Counted from the first letter of the stretch, positions 53,329 to 63,388 are shown. The stretch is 64,000 nucleotides of DNA from Flavobacterium sp. SCGC AAA160-P02 (GCA_000383355.1 KB911146.1:51701-115700); one strand, 5' to 3'. The notes: generated from the letters alone by a model not told the origin. Program-made: numbers and translations.

Positions 53329-54399
53329 TTATTGTCTAAAAAAACTAAAATCAATTTTTACTGAAAAAATATTGGAAAACAATGCATTTCCAATGCTACC
53401 AATATTTGTGAGTGCATAATCAATTTGAATTCCGTTGTAAATAAAACCAACACCAAAATTAGGTTGTAAAGACAAATTTTTATTTCCATCAAACTCAGTT
53501 GTATTTTGAAAGTTACCAACACCCGCCCTTAAAAATACAAAATTTTCATAATCTAGTTGAAATCCTAAAGCAGGATCTATACTTAGTAGGTCTGTAGAGA
53601 TTAAATCATTTGTTCTAGCAAATCTCATATTTAGATCGGCTTCTGTTAATAGATGAAAAAAGCGCCCTAAATTAAATGTACGAGCAACACCAAACTGAAC
53701 CTTAGGCTTTGTTATCTCTGTAGCTTCAGGTAATTCTTGATTCTGACCTGGAATAGCATTTTGAACAGCAGCAAAGGCATCTGTATCTATTGTCCAAATG
53801 TTAAAGGTTGTAGAAATGTCTCTAACCATCAATCCAAATTTCCAATCACCACGCTGGTATTGAATTCCTGCATCTAACCCAACTCCCCAAGATTTAGCAA
53901 AATCACCAATTGTTCTTCTAACAATTTTTGCATTAACACCAAAGTAAACATTTTTAAAAATTAAATTTCTTGCATAGGATATGTTTAATGCATAATCTGC
54001 AGCAGAAAACAAACTCACTCTATTAAAATCTATATTTCCCTGGCTGTCTATTAACTCTGTTGTATTTAAGATGTCGTCAACTCCAAACCTAATAATTGAA
54101 ATGCCTAAAGCACTTCTATTGTCTATGGGCATTGCAAAGGCAGCATAATTATAACTAGCTATTCCTGCAAAATAGGAGGAATACATAAGAGATCCTTGAT
54201 AATCTTTAATGTTTACTAAACCAGCCGGGTTCCAATAGCCTGCATTTACATCATTAGTAGTTGCCACTACAGATCTACTCATTCCTAATGCAGCAGCATC
54301 AACTCCAATGGTTAAAAATTCATTAGAATAGTTTCGCAAAGCTTGTGCATTAATTACAAGCGGAAATAAAAGGAAAAATAAAAGGTGTTTTCTTTTCAA
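53329..54399 (-). CDS. PorV/PorQ-like outer-membrane beta-barrel protein
   Basis: A 356-residue protein with a signal peptide ending near VINAQ (residue 19). The mature N-terminus (EFLTIGVDAAALGMSRSVVA and NAGYWNPAGLVNI) is characteristic of the PorV/PorQ branch of FadL-like barrels, some of which serve the type IX secretion system. The C-terminus ENIFSVKIDFSFFRQ-like strand end (here NIFSVKIDFSFF) supports outer-membrane insertion. Other T9SS genes are not in the window, so the role in that system is inferred from family only. Confidence 0.82.
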   Translation of the reverse strand: MKRKHLLFFLLFPLVINAQALRNYSNEFLTIGVDAAALGMSRSVVATTNDVNAGYWNPAGLVNIKDYQGSLMYSSYFAGIASYNYAAFAMPIDNRSALGISIIRFGVDDILNTTELIDSQGNIDFNRVSLFSAADYALNISYARNLIFKNVYFGVNAKIVRRTIGDFAKSWGVGLDAGIQYQRGDWKFGLMVRDISTTFNIWTIDTDAFAAVQNAIPGQNQELPEATEITKPKVQFGVARTFNLGRFFHLLTEADLNMRFARTNDLISTDLLSIDPALGFQLDYENFVFLRAGVGNFQNTTEFDGNKNLSLQPNFGVGFIYNGIQIDYALTNIGSIGNALFSNIFSVKIDFSFFRQ

Positions 54400-54476
54400 A
54401 GGATTGTTTAATTATGCTAACAAATATCTTACTATAATATTGAAATAACTTTACATTTCAATAGATATTGTATCAA

Positions 54477-55445
54477 CTAGCTATTGTCTCGTATAAATTG
54501 AAGTATTCTATTTTCTAACCACCTGTTTTTTTTAGGTAAAAAGCTAGAAATAAAGCCTACATGACCACCATATTTGGTGACTTCTAAATGAAAATAATTA
54601 GATTTTTTTGCTTCTTTATAAGGATAACATTCTTTTGCTAAAAATGGATCATCTTTAGAAGAAATTAATAAAACTGGTTTTTTAATTGAAGTCAAATAGG
54701 GTTTGGAACTTGCTTTTTCCCAATAATCTTCAGGACCAGAAAAACCAGATACTGGAGCTGTATATAAACCATCGAATTCTTTAAATGTTTTAGATTTCAA
54801 TAGTTTGTTAATGTCTAACTTATAATCTGGATGTTTTTGAGTCTTTACGAGGATTTTTTTTCTCAAGGATCTTAAAAATTTATACATGTATATTTTGTTT
54901 TTTGAGGTCCCCATTGTTTTACTTGAACTTGCTAGGTCCACTGGAACAGAAATAGCCACTCCACAAGAAACTTTATCTGATATAGTTTTTACATGTTCTC
55001 CAAAATATTTTAAAGTAATATTTCCGCCGAGACTATACCCAACAATCATTATCTTATCATAAGAGTAATTTTCTATCAAATAAGAAATCACAAATTCTAG
55101 ATCTTCTGTTTTACCACTGTGATAGGTAGATAGTAATACATTATCTTCACCACTACAACCTCTTAAATTAAACGAAACTGTATCATAGCCGGCTTTATTT
55201 AGCTCTGAAGCCGCAGCTAAAATATATTTAGATGTTGAGCTTCCTTCTAAACCATGAATAAGTACTACCAATTTAGATGAATTAACTTCTGAAAAATCCA
55301 AATCAATAAAATCATTGTCCCAGGTAGTAATTCTTTCTCGTCTATAATTGTGAGTTTCCTTCATAAAAAGAGCTCTGTAAATTGTATTAAAATGACCATT
55401 TTTAAATGGAAGAGAAGCAGAGAAGTTAGATGTAATGATGGGCAT
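54477..55445 (-). CDS. YheT-like alpha/beta-fold hydrolase
   Basis: A 322-residue alpha/beta hydrolase. The oxyanion/strand segment is VVLIHGLEGSSTSKYI, the nucleophile elbow is IVGYSLGGNITLKYF (G-Y-S-L-G), the Asp is in SSKDDPFLAKECYP, and the catalytic His is in TKYGGHVGFISS. This arrangement fits the YheT/ABHD1-3-like branch, whose bacterial substrates are not defined (esters or lipids). A perfect 9-bp inverted repeat (54438-54446 with 54455-54463) lies just downstream, without a U-tract. Confidence 0.85.
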   Translation of the reverse strand: MPIITSNFSASLPFKNGHFNTIYRALFMKETHNYRRERITTWDNDFIDLDFSEVNSSKLVVLIHGLEGSSTSKYILAAASELNKAGYDTVSFNLRGCSGEDNVLLSTYHSGKTEDLEFVISYLIENYSYDKIMIVGYSLGGNITLKYFGEHVKTISDKVSCGVAISVPVDLASSSKTMGTSKNKIYMYKFLRSLRKKILVKTQKHPDYKLDINKLLKSKTFKEFDGLYTAPVSGFSGPEDYWEKASSKPYLTSIKKPVLLISSKDDPFLAKECYPYKEAKKSNYFHLEVTKYGGHVGFISSFLPKKNRWLENRILQFIRDNS

Positions 55446-55546
55446 AGATTTTTTTTTCAGTAATTAATTGGCAAATATGCTTAAAAAATCGTGATATTAA
55501 AAATGACCCGAAAGGATTTACTATTTTAGCCAAAGAATTAAGAGTT

Positions 55547-56281
55547 ATGAATATTAAAAAACATATTCCAAATTTAGTTACCCTCGGGAATCTTTTCTGT
55601 GGAACATTGGCAACTATCTATGCTGTAAATGGTCACTTTAAAGAGACTGCCTTGTTGGTTGTTCTTGGAATCTTTTTAGATTTTTTTGATGGCTTTTTTG
55701 CTAGAATTTTAAAAGTCTCTGGTGAATTAGGAAAACAACTAGATTCATTGGCTGACATGGTAACTAGTGGAGTAGTTCCAGGAATTGTACTATTTTATTT
55801 GTTAGGAAACAATGAATTGGGATCAAATGAAATTACTAATGAGTATTTAATAGCATCTTTCCTTCCTTTTATCGGTTTACTAATAACGTTAGCAGCCTGT
55901 TATAGATTGGCTAAATTTAATATAGACACTAGACAGTCAGAATCTTTTATAGGGCTTCCCACGCCAGCTATGAGTTTGTTTGTAGTTTCTTTACCATTGG
56001 TTCAAATGTATACAGAAATTGATGTTGTAAAAGACCTAATTGGTAACAATTACTTTTTAATAGGAGTCACTATTTTATTTAGTTATTTAATGAATGCAGA
56101 ACTCCCTTTATTTTCTTTAAAGTTTAAAAATTACGGCTTAAAAGAGAATCTATTTAAATATATCTTAATAGCAATTTCAATAGCTATGTTAGTAACATTT
56201 GAATACTTGGCAGTTCCTATGATAATTATGAGTTACATCCTTTTATCGATGGTTAATAACTTGAAGAATACTAGTAAATAA
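55547..56281 (+). CDS. pssA: CDP-diacylglycerol--serine O-phosphatidyltransferase
   Basis: A 244-residue inner-membrane enzyme with about eight hydrophobic helices that makes phosphatidylserine, the precursor of phosphatidylethanolamine. The CDP-alcohol phosphotransferase signature D-x2-D-G-x2-A-R-x8-G-x3-D-x3-D is seen around residues 46-69 (DFFDGFFARILKVSGELG followed by KQLDSLAD). LVTLGNLFCGTLA near the N-terminus is typical of PssA. It converges on lptB, and a small AT-rich hairpin (AAAGTT/AACTTT) lies between the stop codons. Confidence 0.92.
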   Translation: MNIKKHIPNLVTLGNLFCGTLATIYAVNGHFKETALLVVLGIFLDFFDGFFARILKVSGELGKQLDSLADMVTSGVVPGIVLFYLLGNNELGSNEITNEYLIASFLPFIGLLITLAACYRLAKFNIDTRQSESFIGLPTPAMSLFVVSLPLVQMYTEIDVVKDLIGNNYFLIGVTILFSYLMNAELPLFSLKFKNYGLKENLFKYILIAISIAMLVTFEYLAVPMIIMSYILLSMVNNLKNTSK

Positions 56282-56284
56282 AAG

Positions 56285-57022
56285 TTAAAAAACTTTTTTT
56301 CTTTTTAGTTCAAAATCTTTTCCAAGATATACTTTTCTAACCAATTCGTCTTTTGCTAAATCTTCAGGAATCCCTTCTTTTAAAATACCACCTTGGTACA
56401 TTAAATAAGTTCTATCTGTAATAGCGAGAGTAGCCTGTACGTCATGATCTGTTATTAGAATTCCAATATTTCTATCTTTTAAATGTGCAACAATGCTTTG
56501 AATATCTTCTACAGCTATTGGATCTACTCCTGCAAAAGGTTCGTCTAATAAAATAAAGTTTGGGTCAGATGCTAAACAACGTGCAATTTCTGTTCTTCTA
56601 CGCTCTCCTCCAGACAAAAGATCACCTCTGTTTTTACGGACATGACCAATATTAAATTCTTCAATTAAAGATTCTAATTTAATTTTCTGTTGTTTTTTAG
56701 ATAAATCTGTAAATTGAAGTACAGACATAATGTTGTCCTCTACAGATAATTTTCTAAAAATGGATGCTTCTTGTGCTAGATATCCAATTCCTTTTTGAGC
56801 TCTCTTATACATTGGATAGCTCGTAATTTCTTCATCATTCAAAAATATCTTACCACCGTTGGGTTGTATCATTCCAACAATCATATAGAATGAGGTGGTT
56901 TTACCAGCTCCGTTTGGTCCTAATAAGCCGATAATTTCACCTTGTTTTACTTCTAAAGAAATTTCTTTAACAACTTGGCGACCACCGTAGCTTTTAGCAA
57001 TGTTTTCAGCTCTTAAAATCAT
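56285..57022 (-). CDS. lptB: LPS export ABC transporter ATP-binding protein LptB
   Basis: A 245-residue ATPase of the LptBFG complex that extracts lipopolysaccharide from the inner membrane. It has Walker [19 protein letters not shown], the LptB-type Q-loop region [17 protein letters not shown], signature [17 protein letters not shown], Walker [21 protein letters not shown], and the switch His in [15 protein letters not shown]. The sequence is typical and complete. It is the last gene after tatC and the AhpD-like gene on the minus strand, with a 114-base gap that may hold its own promoter. Confidence 0.93.
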   Translation of the reverse strand: MILRAENIAKSYGGRQVVKEISLEVKQGEIIGLLGPNGAGKTTSFYMIVGMIQPNGGKIFLNDEEITSYPMYKRAQKGIGYLAQEASIFRKLSVEDNIMSVLQFTDLSKKQQKIKLESLIEEFNIGHVRKNRGDLLSGGERRRTEIARCLASDPNFILLDEPFAGVDPIAVEDIQSIVAHLKDRNIGILITDHDVQATLAITDRTYLMYQGGILKEGIPEDLAKDELVRKVYLGKDFELKRKKVF

Positions 57023-57136
57023 TGTATAATATATAGTTATTTAATCCTATACTAGTTTAGTACAGCTTTGTAAAAGTAATAATTAGAATTTTCACAAGTC
57101 TTAATATGGTCATAAATAGTAAGATCTAAATAATAA

Positions 57137-57487
57137 TTAACTGTTATTTTCCAAAGCTTCCCAAAATTCGTAAGCTCTTCTTAAATGAGGTATAACAATA
57201 GTTCCACCAACTAAGGTAGCAATAGAAAGTGTTTCCATCACTTCTTCTTTAGAAACTCCCTCCTTATAGCAGGTTTCTAAATGATATGCAATACAATCAT
57301 CACAGCGTAAAACAGTAGAGGCTACTAGTCCTAAAAGTTCTTTTGTCTTTACAGGTAGGTGTCCTTCTTTAAACGCATTGGTATCTAGATTAAAAATTCG
57401 TTTGATAACTTTATTATCACCACTTAATATTTTATCGTTCATTACAGAGCGATAATCATTAAATTCTTGTACTTTATTTGTTGGCAT
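57137..57487 (-). CDS. Carboxymuconolactone decarboxylase / AhpD-like protein
   Basis: A 116-residue cytosolic protein of the AhpD-like fold. The redox motif C-x-x-C is in RCDDCIAYHLETCYKEG, followed by SKEEVMETLSIATLVGGTIV, the pattern of AhpD-like alkylhydroperoxidase domains. The active-site Cys and His are kept, so a disulfide-reductase or peroxidase function is plausible and true lactone decarboxylation unlikely. The start overlaps the end of tatC by 14 bases. Confidence 0.9.
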   Translation of the reverse strand: MPTNKVQEFNDYRSVMNDKILSGDNKVIKRIFNLDTNAFKEGHLPVKTKELLGLVASTVLRCDDCIAYHLETCYKEGVSKEEVMETLSIATLVGGTIVIPHLRRAYEFWEALENNS

Positions 57488-58286
57488 TTTTCTGCTGTTT
57501 TTTGATCACTCGTTTAGATACTTTGATACTAATTTCATATAAAATTAATACAGGAATAGCAACAATAATCTGACTAGCAACATCTGGAGGAGTAATAATT
57601 GCGGCTAATATTAATACTAGAACTAATGCATGCTTTCTGTACCTCTTTAAAAATTCAGGAGATATTATACCAATTTTAGTTAGAAAATAAACAATTACAG
57701 GCAATTCAAACATTATAGAAACTCCCAATAACATATTGGTAATTAAACCTATATGAGACTCCATTGTGAACTGATTCACCAGTTTATCACTTATTTGATA
57801 GGTATATAAAAAGTTTACAGAAATAGGAGCAATAATGTAAAAACTAAACAATACACCAATAAAGAAAAGAAACGATGCTGTAAAAATGAACCCTCTAGAT
57901 TTTTTAATTTCATTACTATGAAGACCTGGTGAAATGAACTTCCAAAACTCCCATAGTATATATGGAAAAGCAACAATAGCTCCTAAAATAAATGAAGACC
58001 AAATAGAATTCATTAATTGTTGAGTTGGTTTTAAAACTTGTAATGTATCTGGATAGTCTAATGTACAGAAATTACTTTCCATTCCTAAAAATGAAAAGAA
58101 ATCACAAAATAACCTGTAGGTAATAAAGTTAGGATCTATATGAGCTAGTAAAAACTCATTATAAACAAATTCTTGAATAGAGAAAAGCCCAATTGCAATA
58201 ATAAAAATTGCAGCGATACTTCTAACCAAGTGCCAACGAAGTTCTTCAAGGTGATTTAAAAATGACATTTCTTTTTCCTGAGTCAT
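57474..58286 (-). CDS. tatC: Sec-independent translocase subunit TatC
   Basis: A 270-residue inner-membrane protein with six membrane helices. It binds twin-arginine signal peptides and exports folded proteins. The N-terminal MSFLNHLEELRWHLVRS is the TatC signature, and FPYILWEFWKFISPGL with the following SNEIKKSRGF is the conserved first cytoplasmic loop. It has a long, Bacteroidota-type first periplasmic loop (about residues 45-90). A 95-base part of this gene (57900-57994) recurs in inverted orientation at the end of the window. tatA is not in the window. Confidence 0.94.
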   Translation of the reverse strand: MTQEKEMSFLNHLEELRWHLVRSIAAIFIIAIGLFSIQEFVYNEFLLAHIDPNFITYRLFCDFFSFLGMESNFCTLDYPDTLQVLKPTQQLMNSIWSSFILGAIVAFPYILWEFWKFISPGLHSNEIKKSRGFIFTASFLFFIGVLFSFYIIAPISVNFLYTYQISDKLVNQFTMESHIGLITNMLLGVSIMFELPVIVYFLTKIGIISPEFLKRYRKHALVLVLILAAIITPPDVASQIIVAIPVLILYEISIKVSKRVIKKQQKNANK

Positions 58287-58463
58287 TGTAAAAAAAATTC
58301 TTTTAATAAATGATTTTTATTTTCATCTAAAATAAAAAAAAGTTATATATTTAAATTATAAAACTTAAACGCGAAATTACTACAAAAAAATAAGAGTCCC
58401 CAACAATTTATAGTAGTATTGTTTCCCCGAAAACACTAGCTTTACAATGATCAATAATTTATA

Positions 58464-60647
58464 ATGGATATATACCCACCTTTAAAAAAATATTTTGGTT
58501 TTACTCAATTCAAAGGCTTACAAGAGGTTGTTATAAAAAGTATCCTACAAAAGAAAGATACATTTGTTATAATGCCTACAGGTGGTGGTAAATCTCTTTG
58601 TTATCAATTACCTGCTTTGATGAATCCAGGTACTGCTATTGTAATTTCTCCTTTAATAGCCTTAATGAAAAATCAAGTAGATGCCATTCGTGGTATTTCT
58701 GAACATGAAGGAGTGGCACATGTTTTAAACTCTTCTTTAAACAAATCTGAAGTTGCCCAAGTAAAAAGTGATATAGAAAGTGGTATTACTAAACTGTTAT
58801 ATGTAGCTCCAGAATCTTTAATTAAAGAAGAATATGTAAATTTTCTTAAACAACAAACAATTTCTTTTGTTGCTATTGATGAGGCACACTGTATTTCAGA
58901 GTGGGGTCACGATTTCAGACCAGAATACAGAAATTTAAAACATATTATTGAACAAATAGACAATGTACCTGTAATAGGTTTAACCGCTACAGCTACTGAA
59001 AAAGTTCAAGAAGATATTTTAAAAACTTTAGGCATTAGTGATGCTACAACATTTAAGGCGTCGTTTAATAGGCCTAATTTATTTTATGAAGTAAGACCCA
59101 AGACAAAAGATGTAGAAAAAGACATCATACGTTTTGTAAAGCAGCGTATGGGCAAGTCTGGAATTATATACTGCTTGAGTAGAAAGAAAGTAGAAGAAAT
59201 TTCTCAAGTATTACAAGTTAATAATATTAAAGCTGTTCCTTATCATGCAGGATTAGATGCAAAAACTAGAGTAAAACATCAAGACATGTTCTTAATGGAA
59301 GATTGTGATGTTGTTGTTGCTACCATTGCTTTTGGTATGGGAATAGACAAACCAGATGTTCGTTTTGTTATACATCATGATATTCCAAAAAGTTTAGAAA
59401 GCTATTACCAAGAAACAGGGAGGGCAGGTAGAGATGATGGAGAAGGATACTGTTTGGCTTTTTATGCATATAAAGATATTGAGAAGTTAGAGAAATTTAT
59501 GGCTAGTAAGCCTATTGCAGAACAAGAAATTGGTCATGCATTACTTCAAGAAGTTGTTGGTTATGCTGAAACATCAATGTCTAGAAGAAAATATTTATTA
59601 CATTATTTTGGAGAAGAATTTGATGAAATAAACGGTGCTGGAGCAGCAATGGATGACAATACCAAAAATCCGAAGAAAAAACACGAGGCAAAAGAAGATG
59701 TAATTAAACTCTTATCGGTAGTTAGAGACACCAGAGACAAATATAAATCTAAAGACATTGTAAACGCAATAACAGGGAAAGAAAATGCATTATTAAACTC
59801 TCATAAAACCAACCTAAAACCATTTTTTGGTTGTGGTAAAGATAAAGACGCTTCTTATTGGATGGCCTTATTAAGACAGGTCTTGGTTGTGAATTTTATT
59901 CGTAAAGAAATAGAACAGTATGGAGTGGTGAAACTCACAAAAGAAGGTGAAAAATACTTAGCAGATCCATCTTCATTTATGATGACTGAAGATCATAAAT
60001 ACTCTCAAGAAGCTACGGCAGATATTATAACAAATGAACCAAGCTCTGGCGTCTCTGCAGACGAGAAACTCGTTAGATTTCTAAAAGATCTACGAAAAAA
60101 AGTAGCGGTAAAACAAGGTGTTCCTCCATTTGCAGTATTTCAAGATCCTTCTCTGGATGACATGGCGTTAAAATACCCTATAACATTAGAAGAATTATCT
60201 AAAGTGCATGGAGTAGGTGAAGGGAAAGCAAGAAAATTTGGAAAAGAGTTTATCGATTTAATTTCTAAATATGTAGAAGATAACGATGTGGTTAGGCCAG
60301 ACGATTTAATCGTAAAAAGCACAGGAGTTAACTCTGGATTAAAATTATATATCATTCAAAATACAGACAGAAAACTTCCGTTGATAGACATTGCTAAATC
60401 TAAAGGCTTGGATATGGAAAAGCTCATCAAAGAAATGGAAGTAATTATTTTCTCTGGAACCAAATTAAATATAGATTACTCTTTAGATGATTTATTAGAT
60501 GAAGATCAGCAAGAAGAAATATATGAATATTTTATGGAAGCTGAATCAGATAAGATTCAAGTTGCATTAGATGAGTTTGATGGAGAATATGATGAAGAAG
60601 AACTTAGATTAATGAGAATCAAATTCATCAATGAAGTTGCTAACTAG
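58464..60647 (+). CDS. recQ: ATP-dependent DNA helicase RecQ
   Basis: A 727-residue 3'-5' helicase for recombination and replication-fork repair. It has Walker A MPTGGGKSLCYQLP (about residues 37-50), the D-E-A-H box with the RecQ aromatic loop IDEAHCISEWGHDFRPEY, a helicase C domain with ATIAFGMGIDKPDVRFVIHH and QETGRAGRDD, an RQC-like region, and an HRDC domain near residues 535-610 (KHGVGEGKARKFG-like, here VHGVGEGKARKFG). An acidic C-terminal extension of about 110 residues follows, as in other flavobacterial RecQ. It is divergent from tatC. Confidence 0.94.
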   Translation: MDIYPPLKKYFGFTQFKGLQEVVIKSILQKKDTFVIMPTGGGKSLCYQLPALMNPGTAIVISPLIALMKNQVDAIRGISEHEGVAHVLNSSLNKSEVAQVKSDIESGITKLLYVAPESLIKEEYVNFLKQQTISFVAIDEAHCISEWGHDFRPEYRNLKHIIEQIDNVPVIGLTATATEKVQEDILKTLGISDATTFKASFNRPNLFYEVRPKTKDVEKDIIRFVKQRMGKSGIIYCLSRKKVEEISQVLQVNNIKAVPYHAGLDAKTRVKHQDMFLMEDCDVVVATIAFGMGIDKPDVRFVIHHDIPKSLESYYQETGRAGRDDGEGYCLAFYAYKDIEKLEKFMASKPIAEQEIGHALLQEVVGYAETSMSRRKYLLHYFGEEFDEINGAGAAMDDNTKNPKKKHEAKEDVIKLLSVVRDTRDKYKSKDIVNAITGKENALLNSHKTNLKPFFGCGKDKDASYWMALLRQVLVVNFIRKEIEQYGVVKLTKEGEKYLADPSSFMMTEDHKYSQEATADIITNEPSSGVSADEKLVRFLKDLRKKVAVKQGVPPFAVFQDPSLDDMALKYPITLEELSKVHGVGEGKARKFGKEFIDLISKYVEDNDVVRPDDLIVKSTGVNSGLKLYIIQNTDRKLPLIDIAKSKGLDMEKLIKEMEVIIFSGTKLNIDYSLDDLLDEDQQEEIYEYFMEAESDKIQVALDEFDGEYDEEELRLMRIKFINEVAN

Positions 60648-61321
60648 AGTGTAAAAACAGTTAATAAAATTCCGGTAATAATTGCTAAGAATTTATGAAG
60701 ATTAAAGTTATGGTTCTCTGAGCTTTCAAAGAGAATTACAGTAGAGATATGTAAGAAAATTCCAATAATTAAGGCAGTTATTTCAGCACTGTACTTTTCA
60801 AAAAACATCATATTCTCTGACAGAATAACTCCTAAAGGGCTCATCAATGCAAAGACAGTTAAAAAAAACACGATAGTTTTTTTTGAAAAATGACTATCTA
60901 ATAAAAAGATGGTTAAAATAACAGCTATCGGAATTTTATGAACTACAATTGCCCATAATAAATTTTCTCCTGAATGATGTATTGGCAATCCTTCAGAAAA
61001 AGCATGAATACATAAACTTACAAACAATAACGTTGGAAAGGTTTTTCCATCTGTATGAATATGGATATGACCATGTTCTGCACCCTTAGAAAAAGACTCT
61101 AAAACAGATTGTAAAATGATGCCTACAAGGATAAAGATCCCCAAAACTTTGGTATCTGAAGAACCATTATATACTTCAGGTAATAAATGTAAAATAGCAA
61201 CAGATAGTAAATAAGCACCACTAAAAGCAAGTAATAATCGAACAGACTTTTTTGAAGGTTTTAAAATTAATACTAGTAAAACACCAAGTAAAACAGACGC
61301 TATTAATAATAGATATATCAT
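60644..61321 (-). CDS. ZIP family divalent metal transporter
   Basis: A 225-residue inner-membrane protein with about seven to eight helices. Metal-binding residues characteristic of ZIP transporters are visible: HLLPEVY near residue 46, HAFSEGLPIHHSGEN (H-x3-E-G-x3-H) near 110, and VVHKIPIAVIL (H-K-x-P) near 127. A histidine-rich loop AEHGHIHIHTDGK separates two helices and may sense or bind zinc. Likely uptake of zinc or iron. It overlaps recQ by 4 bases at the 3' ends and the upstream methyltransferase by 4 bases. Confidence 0.9.
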   Translation of the reverse strand: MIYLLLIASVLLGVLLVLILKPSKKSVRLLLAFSGAYLLSVAILHLLPEVYNGSSDTKVLGIFILVGIILQSVLESFSKGAEHGHIHIHTDGKTFPTLLFVSLCIHAFSEGLPIHHSGENLLWAIVVHKIPIAVILTIFLLDSHFSKKTIVFFLTVFALMSPLGVILSENMMFFEKYSAEITALIIGIFLHISTVILFESSENHNFNLHKFLAIITGILLTVFTL

Positions 61322-62043
61322 GAAGCTACAAATATTAATCTATCAGAAATCTCCGAATTAAACTTTGACAACTGATAATTGCCAAAAATATGGTTTATTT
61401 TTAAACCAGCAGCTGAAAAGTAGGTTTCAAACTTTTCTAAGTCTAAATATTTCACTTTTTCAGTAAAAGAATGTGAAATACCCTTATCATTAAAAGAAAT
61501 ATGTTTTAAAATAAAACCATCAGTAATTTCACGTTGTAAGTTAAATTTAATACCATCTACAGTTTTAATTTCTTCGGTGACTAAATTGTTTTTCACCTGA
61601 ACAACATTTAAAAAATCTAATACTACAAACCCGTTTTTTTTCAATCCGTTTTTTATGTTTTTCAGCACTAAAACATCATCATTATCATTTTCAAAATAAC
61701 CAAAACTTGTAAAGAGATTAAAAATAGCATCGTATTTTTCAGTAAAAGGCTTTCTCATGTCTTTGATTTGAAAATGTAACATATCATTCTCAAACTTTTT
61801 TGCAAAAAGAATACTATTCTCAGATAAGTCGGCTCCAGTAACATTGTATCCTAATGAATTCAAGTAAATTGAATGTCTTCCCTTGCCGCAAGGAAGATCT
61901 AATATATGAGAAGGATTTGGAATTTTAAGAAAGCTTGTAATATTTCTAATAAACAGTTGGGCATCTGCATCATTTCTGTCTTTGTAGAGTGTATGATAGT
62001 AAGAGGTGTTAAACCAATCTGTAAACCAATCTGTTTTCTTCAT
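61318..62043 (-). CDS. Class I SAM-dependent methyltransferase
   Basis: A 241-residue protein with the SAM-binding motif I LDLPCGKGRHSIYLNSLGY and acidic strand-2 end GADLSENSILFAKKF, followed by AIFNLFTSFGYFENDNDD (motif IV region) and GLKKNGFVVLDFLN (post II). These place it in the Methyltransf_25-like group. The beginning DWFTDWFNTSYYHTLYKDR is typical of a conserved Bacteroidota family of unknown substrate. It is coupled with the ZIP transporter by a 4-base overlap, a link without an obvious functional meaning. Confidence 0.88.
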   Translation of the reverse strand: MKKTDWFTDWFNTSYYHTLYKDRNDADAQLFIRNITSFLKIPNPSHILDLPCGKGRHSIYLNSLGYNVTGADLSENSILFAKKFENDMLHFQIKDMRKPFTEKYDAIFNLFTSFGYFENDNDDVLVLKNIKNGLKKNGFVVLDFLNVVQVKNNLVTEEIKTVDGIKFNLQREITDGFILKHISFNDKGISHSFTEKVKYLDLEKFETYFSAAGLKINHIFGNYQLSKFNSEISDRLIFVAS

Positions 62044-62161
62044 AAATATAGTAAGTAGGCAAAAATAAACTTTTCTAGTAGATAAAGAATCAATCTATAA
62101 ACTATTACTAAAAGAAGCTTCTTTTCTGTTTACTTCTTTTTTTATAAGAGTTATTAAAGTG

Positions 62162-62169
62162 TACTTTTG
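62162..62169 (+). promoter_or_regulatory. Promoter -7 element (TACTTTTG) for the THUMP methyltransferase
   Basis: A TAnnTTTG match 18 bases before the ATG at 62188, in the intergenic region between divergent methyltransferase genes. Confidence 0.5.
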
Positions 62170-62187
62170 CAACATAAATAGAATACA

Positions 62188-63381
62188 ATGAATAAGGATT
62201 TTAAAATGACGGCCACAACCCTAAAGGGTCTGGAAGGTGTTTTAGCTGAAGAACTAAAGAAACTAGGTGCTCAAGATATAAAAGAAGGCATAAGAAGTGT
62301 CACTTATAGAGGTGATAATGGTTTTTTATACAAATCAAATATTGCTTTACGAACAGCTATCCGTATTTTAAAACCTATTAGAACATGTAAAATCTATGAC
62401 GAAGAAGATTTATATGAAGCTATCCAAAAAATTAAATGGGAAAAGTATTTAGATGTAGAGGGTACTTTTGCAATTGCTGCAGTAGTAAACTCGAAAAATT
62501 TTACTAGTAATTCTCATTACATCGCTTTAAAATCTAAAGATGCTGTTGCAGACTATTTTAGGCATAAATACAGTAAGAGACCAAATGTAGATTTAGACTA
62601 TCCTGATGTAAAAATTCATGTGCATATTCAAAAAGACTGGTGTACAATATCCTTAGATTCTTCAGGAGATTCATTGCATAAACGAGGGTATAGAAGTGCT
62701 ACCAACATTGCTCCAATTAATGAGGTCTTAGCAGCCGGATTAGTTTTACTTTCTGGGTACTCTGGAGAAGAAAACTTTATAGATCCAATGTGTGGTTCCG
62801 GAACTATTTTAATAGAAGCATGTATGATTGCCTGTAATATTCCTGCAAATATTAATAGAAAGCAATTTGCCTTTGAAAGGTGGAAAGACTATGACGAAGA
62901 TTTATACTTTACCATACAAGATTCATTATTAAAAAAAATCACCAATTCTCATTTTAAAATAATGGGATTTGATAAAGCTCCTTCAGCAGTATCCAAGGCA
63001 CAGCAAAATGTTATAAATGCCAATTTAGATGAGTTTATAGGAGTTCATCATATAAATTTCTTCAATTCTACCAAAGAAGTTTTTGGTAATACCACCATTT
63101 TATTCAATCCGCCTTATGGAGAGCGTTTAAATATAGATGTCAACGAATTTTATACCAAAATAGGGGATACCTTAAAAAATAACTATCCAAATTCTACTGC
63201 ATGGATGATTACATCAGACATGCAAGCTTTAAAGCATGTGGGTTTACGAACTTCTAAACGAATAGAGTTAAAGAATGCAGATTTAGACTGTAAGTTTGTG
63301 AAGTATGAACTCTACGAGGGAACTAGAAAAATTAAAGAACATAAAGAAAGTTCTAATACTGAAGTTACCTCAGAGGATTAA
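62188..63381 (+). CDS. THUMP-domain RNA methyltransferase (RlmL N-terminal/YcbY-like)
   Basis: A 397-residue protein with an N-terminal ferredoxin-like/THUMP RNA-binding region (about residues 1-160, with FKMTATTLKGLEGVLAEEL) and a class I methyltransferase domain. FIDPMCGSGTILIEACMIAC is the SAM motif, and the catalytic N-P-P-Y box is in LFNPPYGERLNID. KRGYRSATNIAPINEVLAAG is the usual linker. By family it methylates the N2 position of a guanine in 23S rRNA (G2445 type). It has no fused C-terminal RlmK half. Confidence 0.9.
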   Translation: MNKDFKMTATTLKGLEGVLAEELKKLGAQDIKEGIRSVTYRGDNGFLYKSNIALRTAIRILKPIRTCKIYDEEDLYEAIQKIKWEKYLDVEGTFAIAAVVNSKNFTSNSHYIALKSKDAVADYFRHKYSKRPNVDLDYPDVKIHVHIQKDWCTISLDSSGDSLHKRGYRSATNIAPINEVLAAGLVLLSGYSGEENFIDPMCGSGTILIEACMIACNIPANINRKQFAFERWKDYDEDLYFTIQDSLLKKITNSHFKIMGFDKAPSAVSKAQQNVINANLDEFIGVHHINFFNSTKEVFGNTTILFNPPYGERLNIDVNEFYTKIGDTLKNNYPNSTAWMITSDMQALKHVGLRTSKRIELKNADLDCKFVKYELYEGTRKIKEHKESSNTEVTSED

Positions 63382-63388
63382 TTTTTTT

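Noticed and set aside
54438..54463. 9-bp perfect inverted repeat as a terminator
   Set aside because: It has no U-tract on either strand; the role is unclear, so it is mentioned only with the neighbouring hydrolase.
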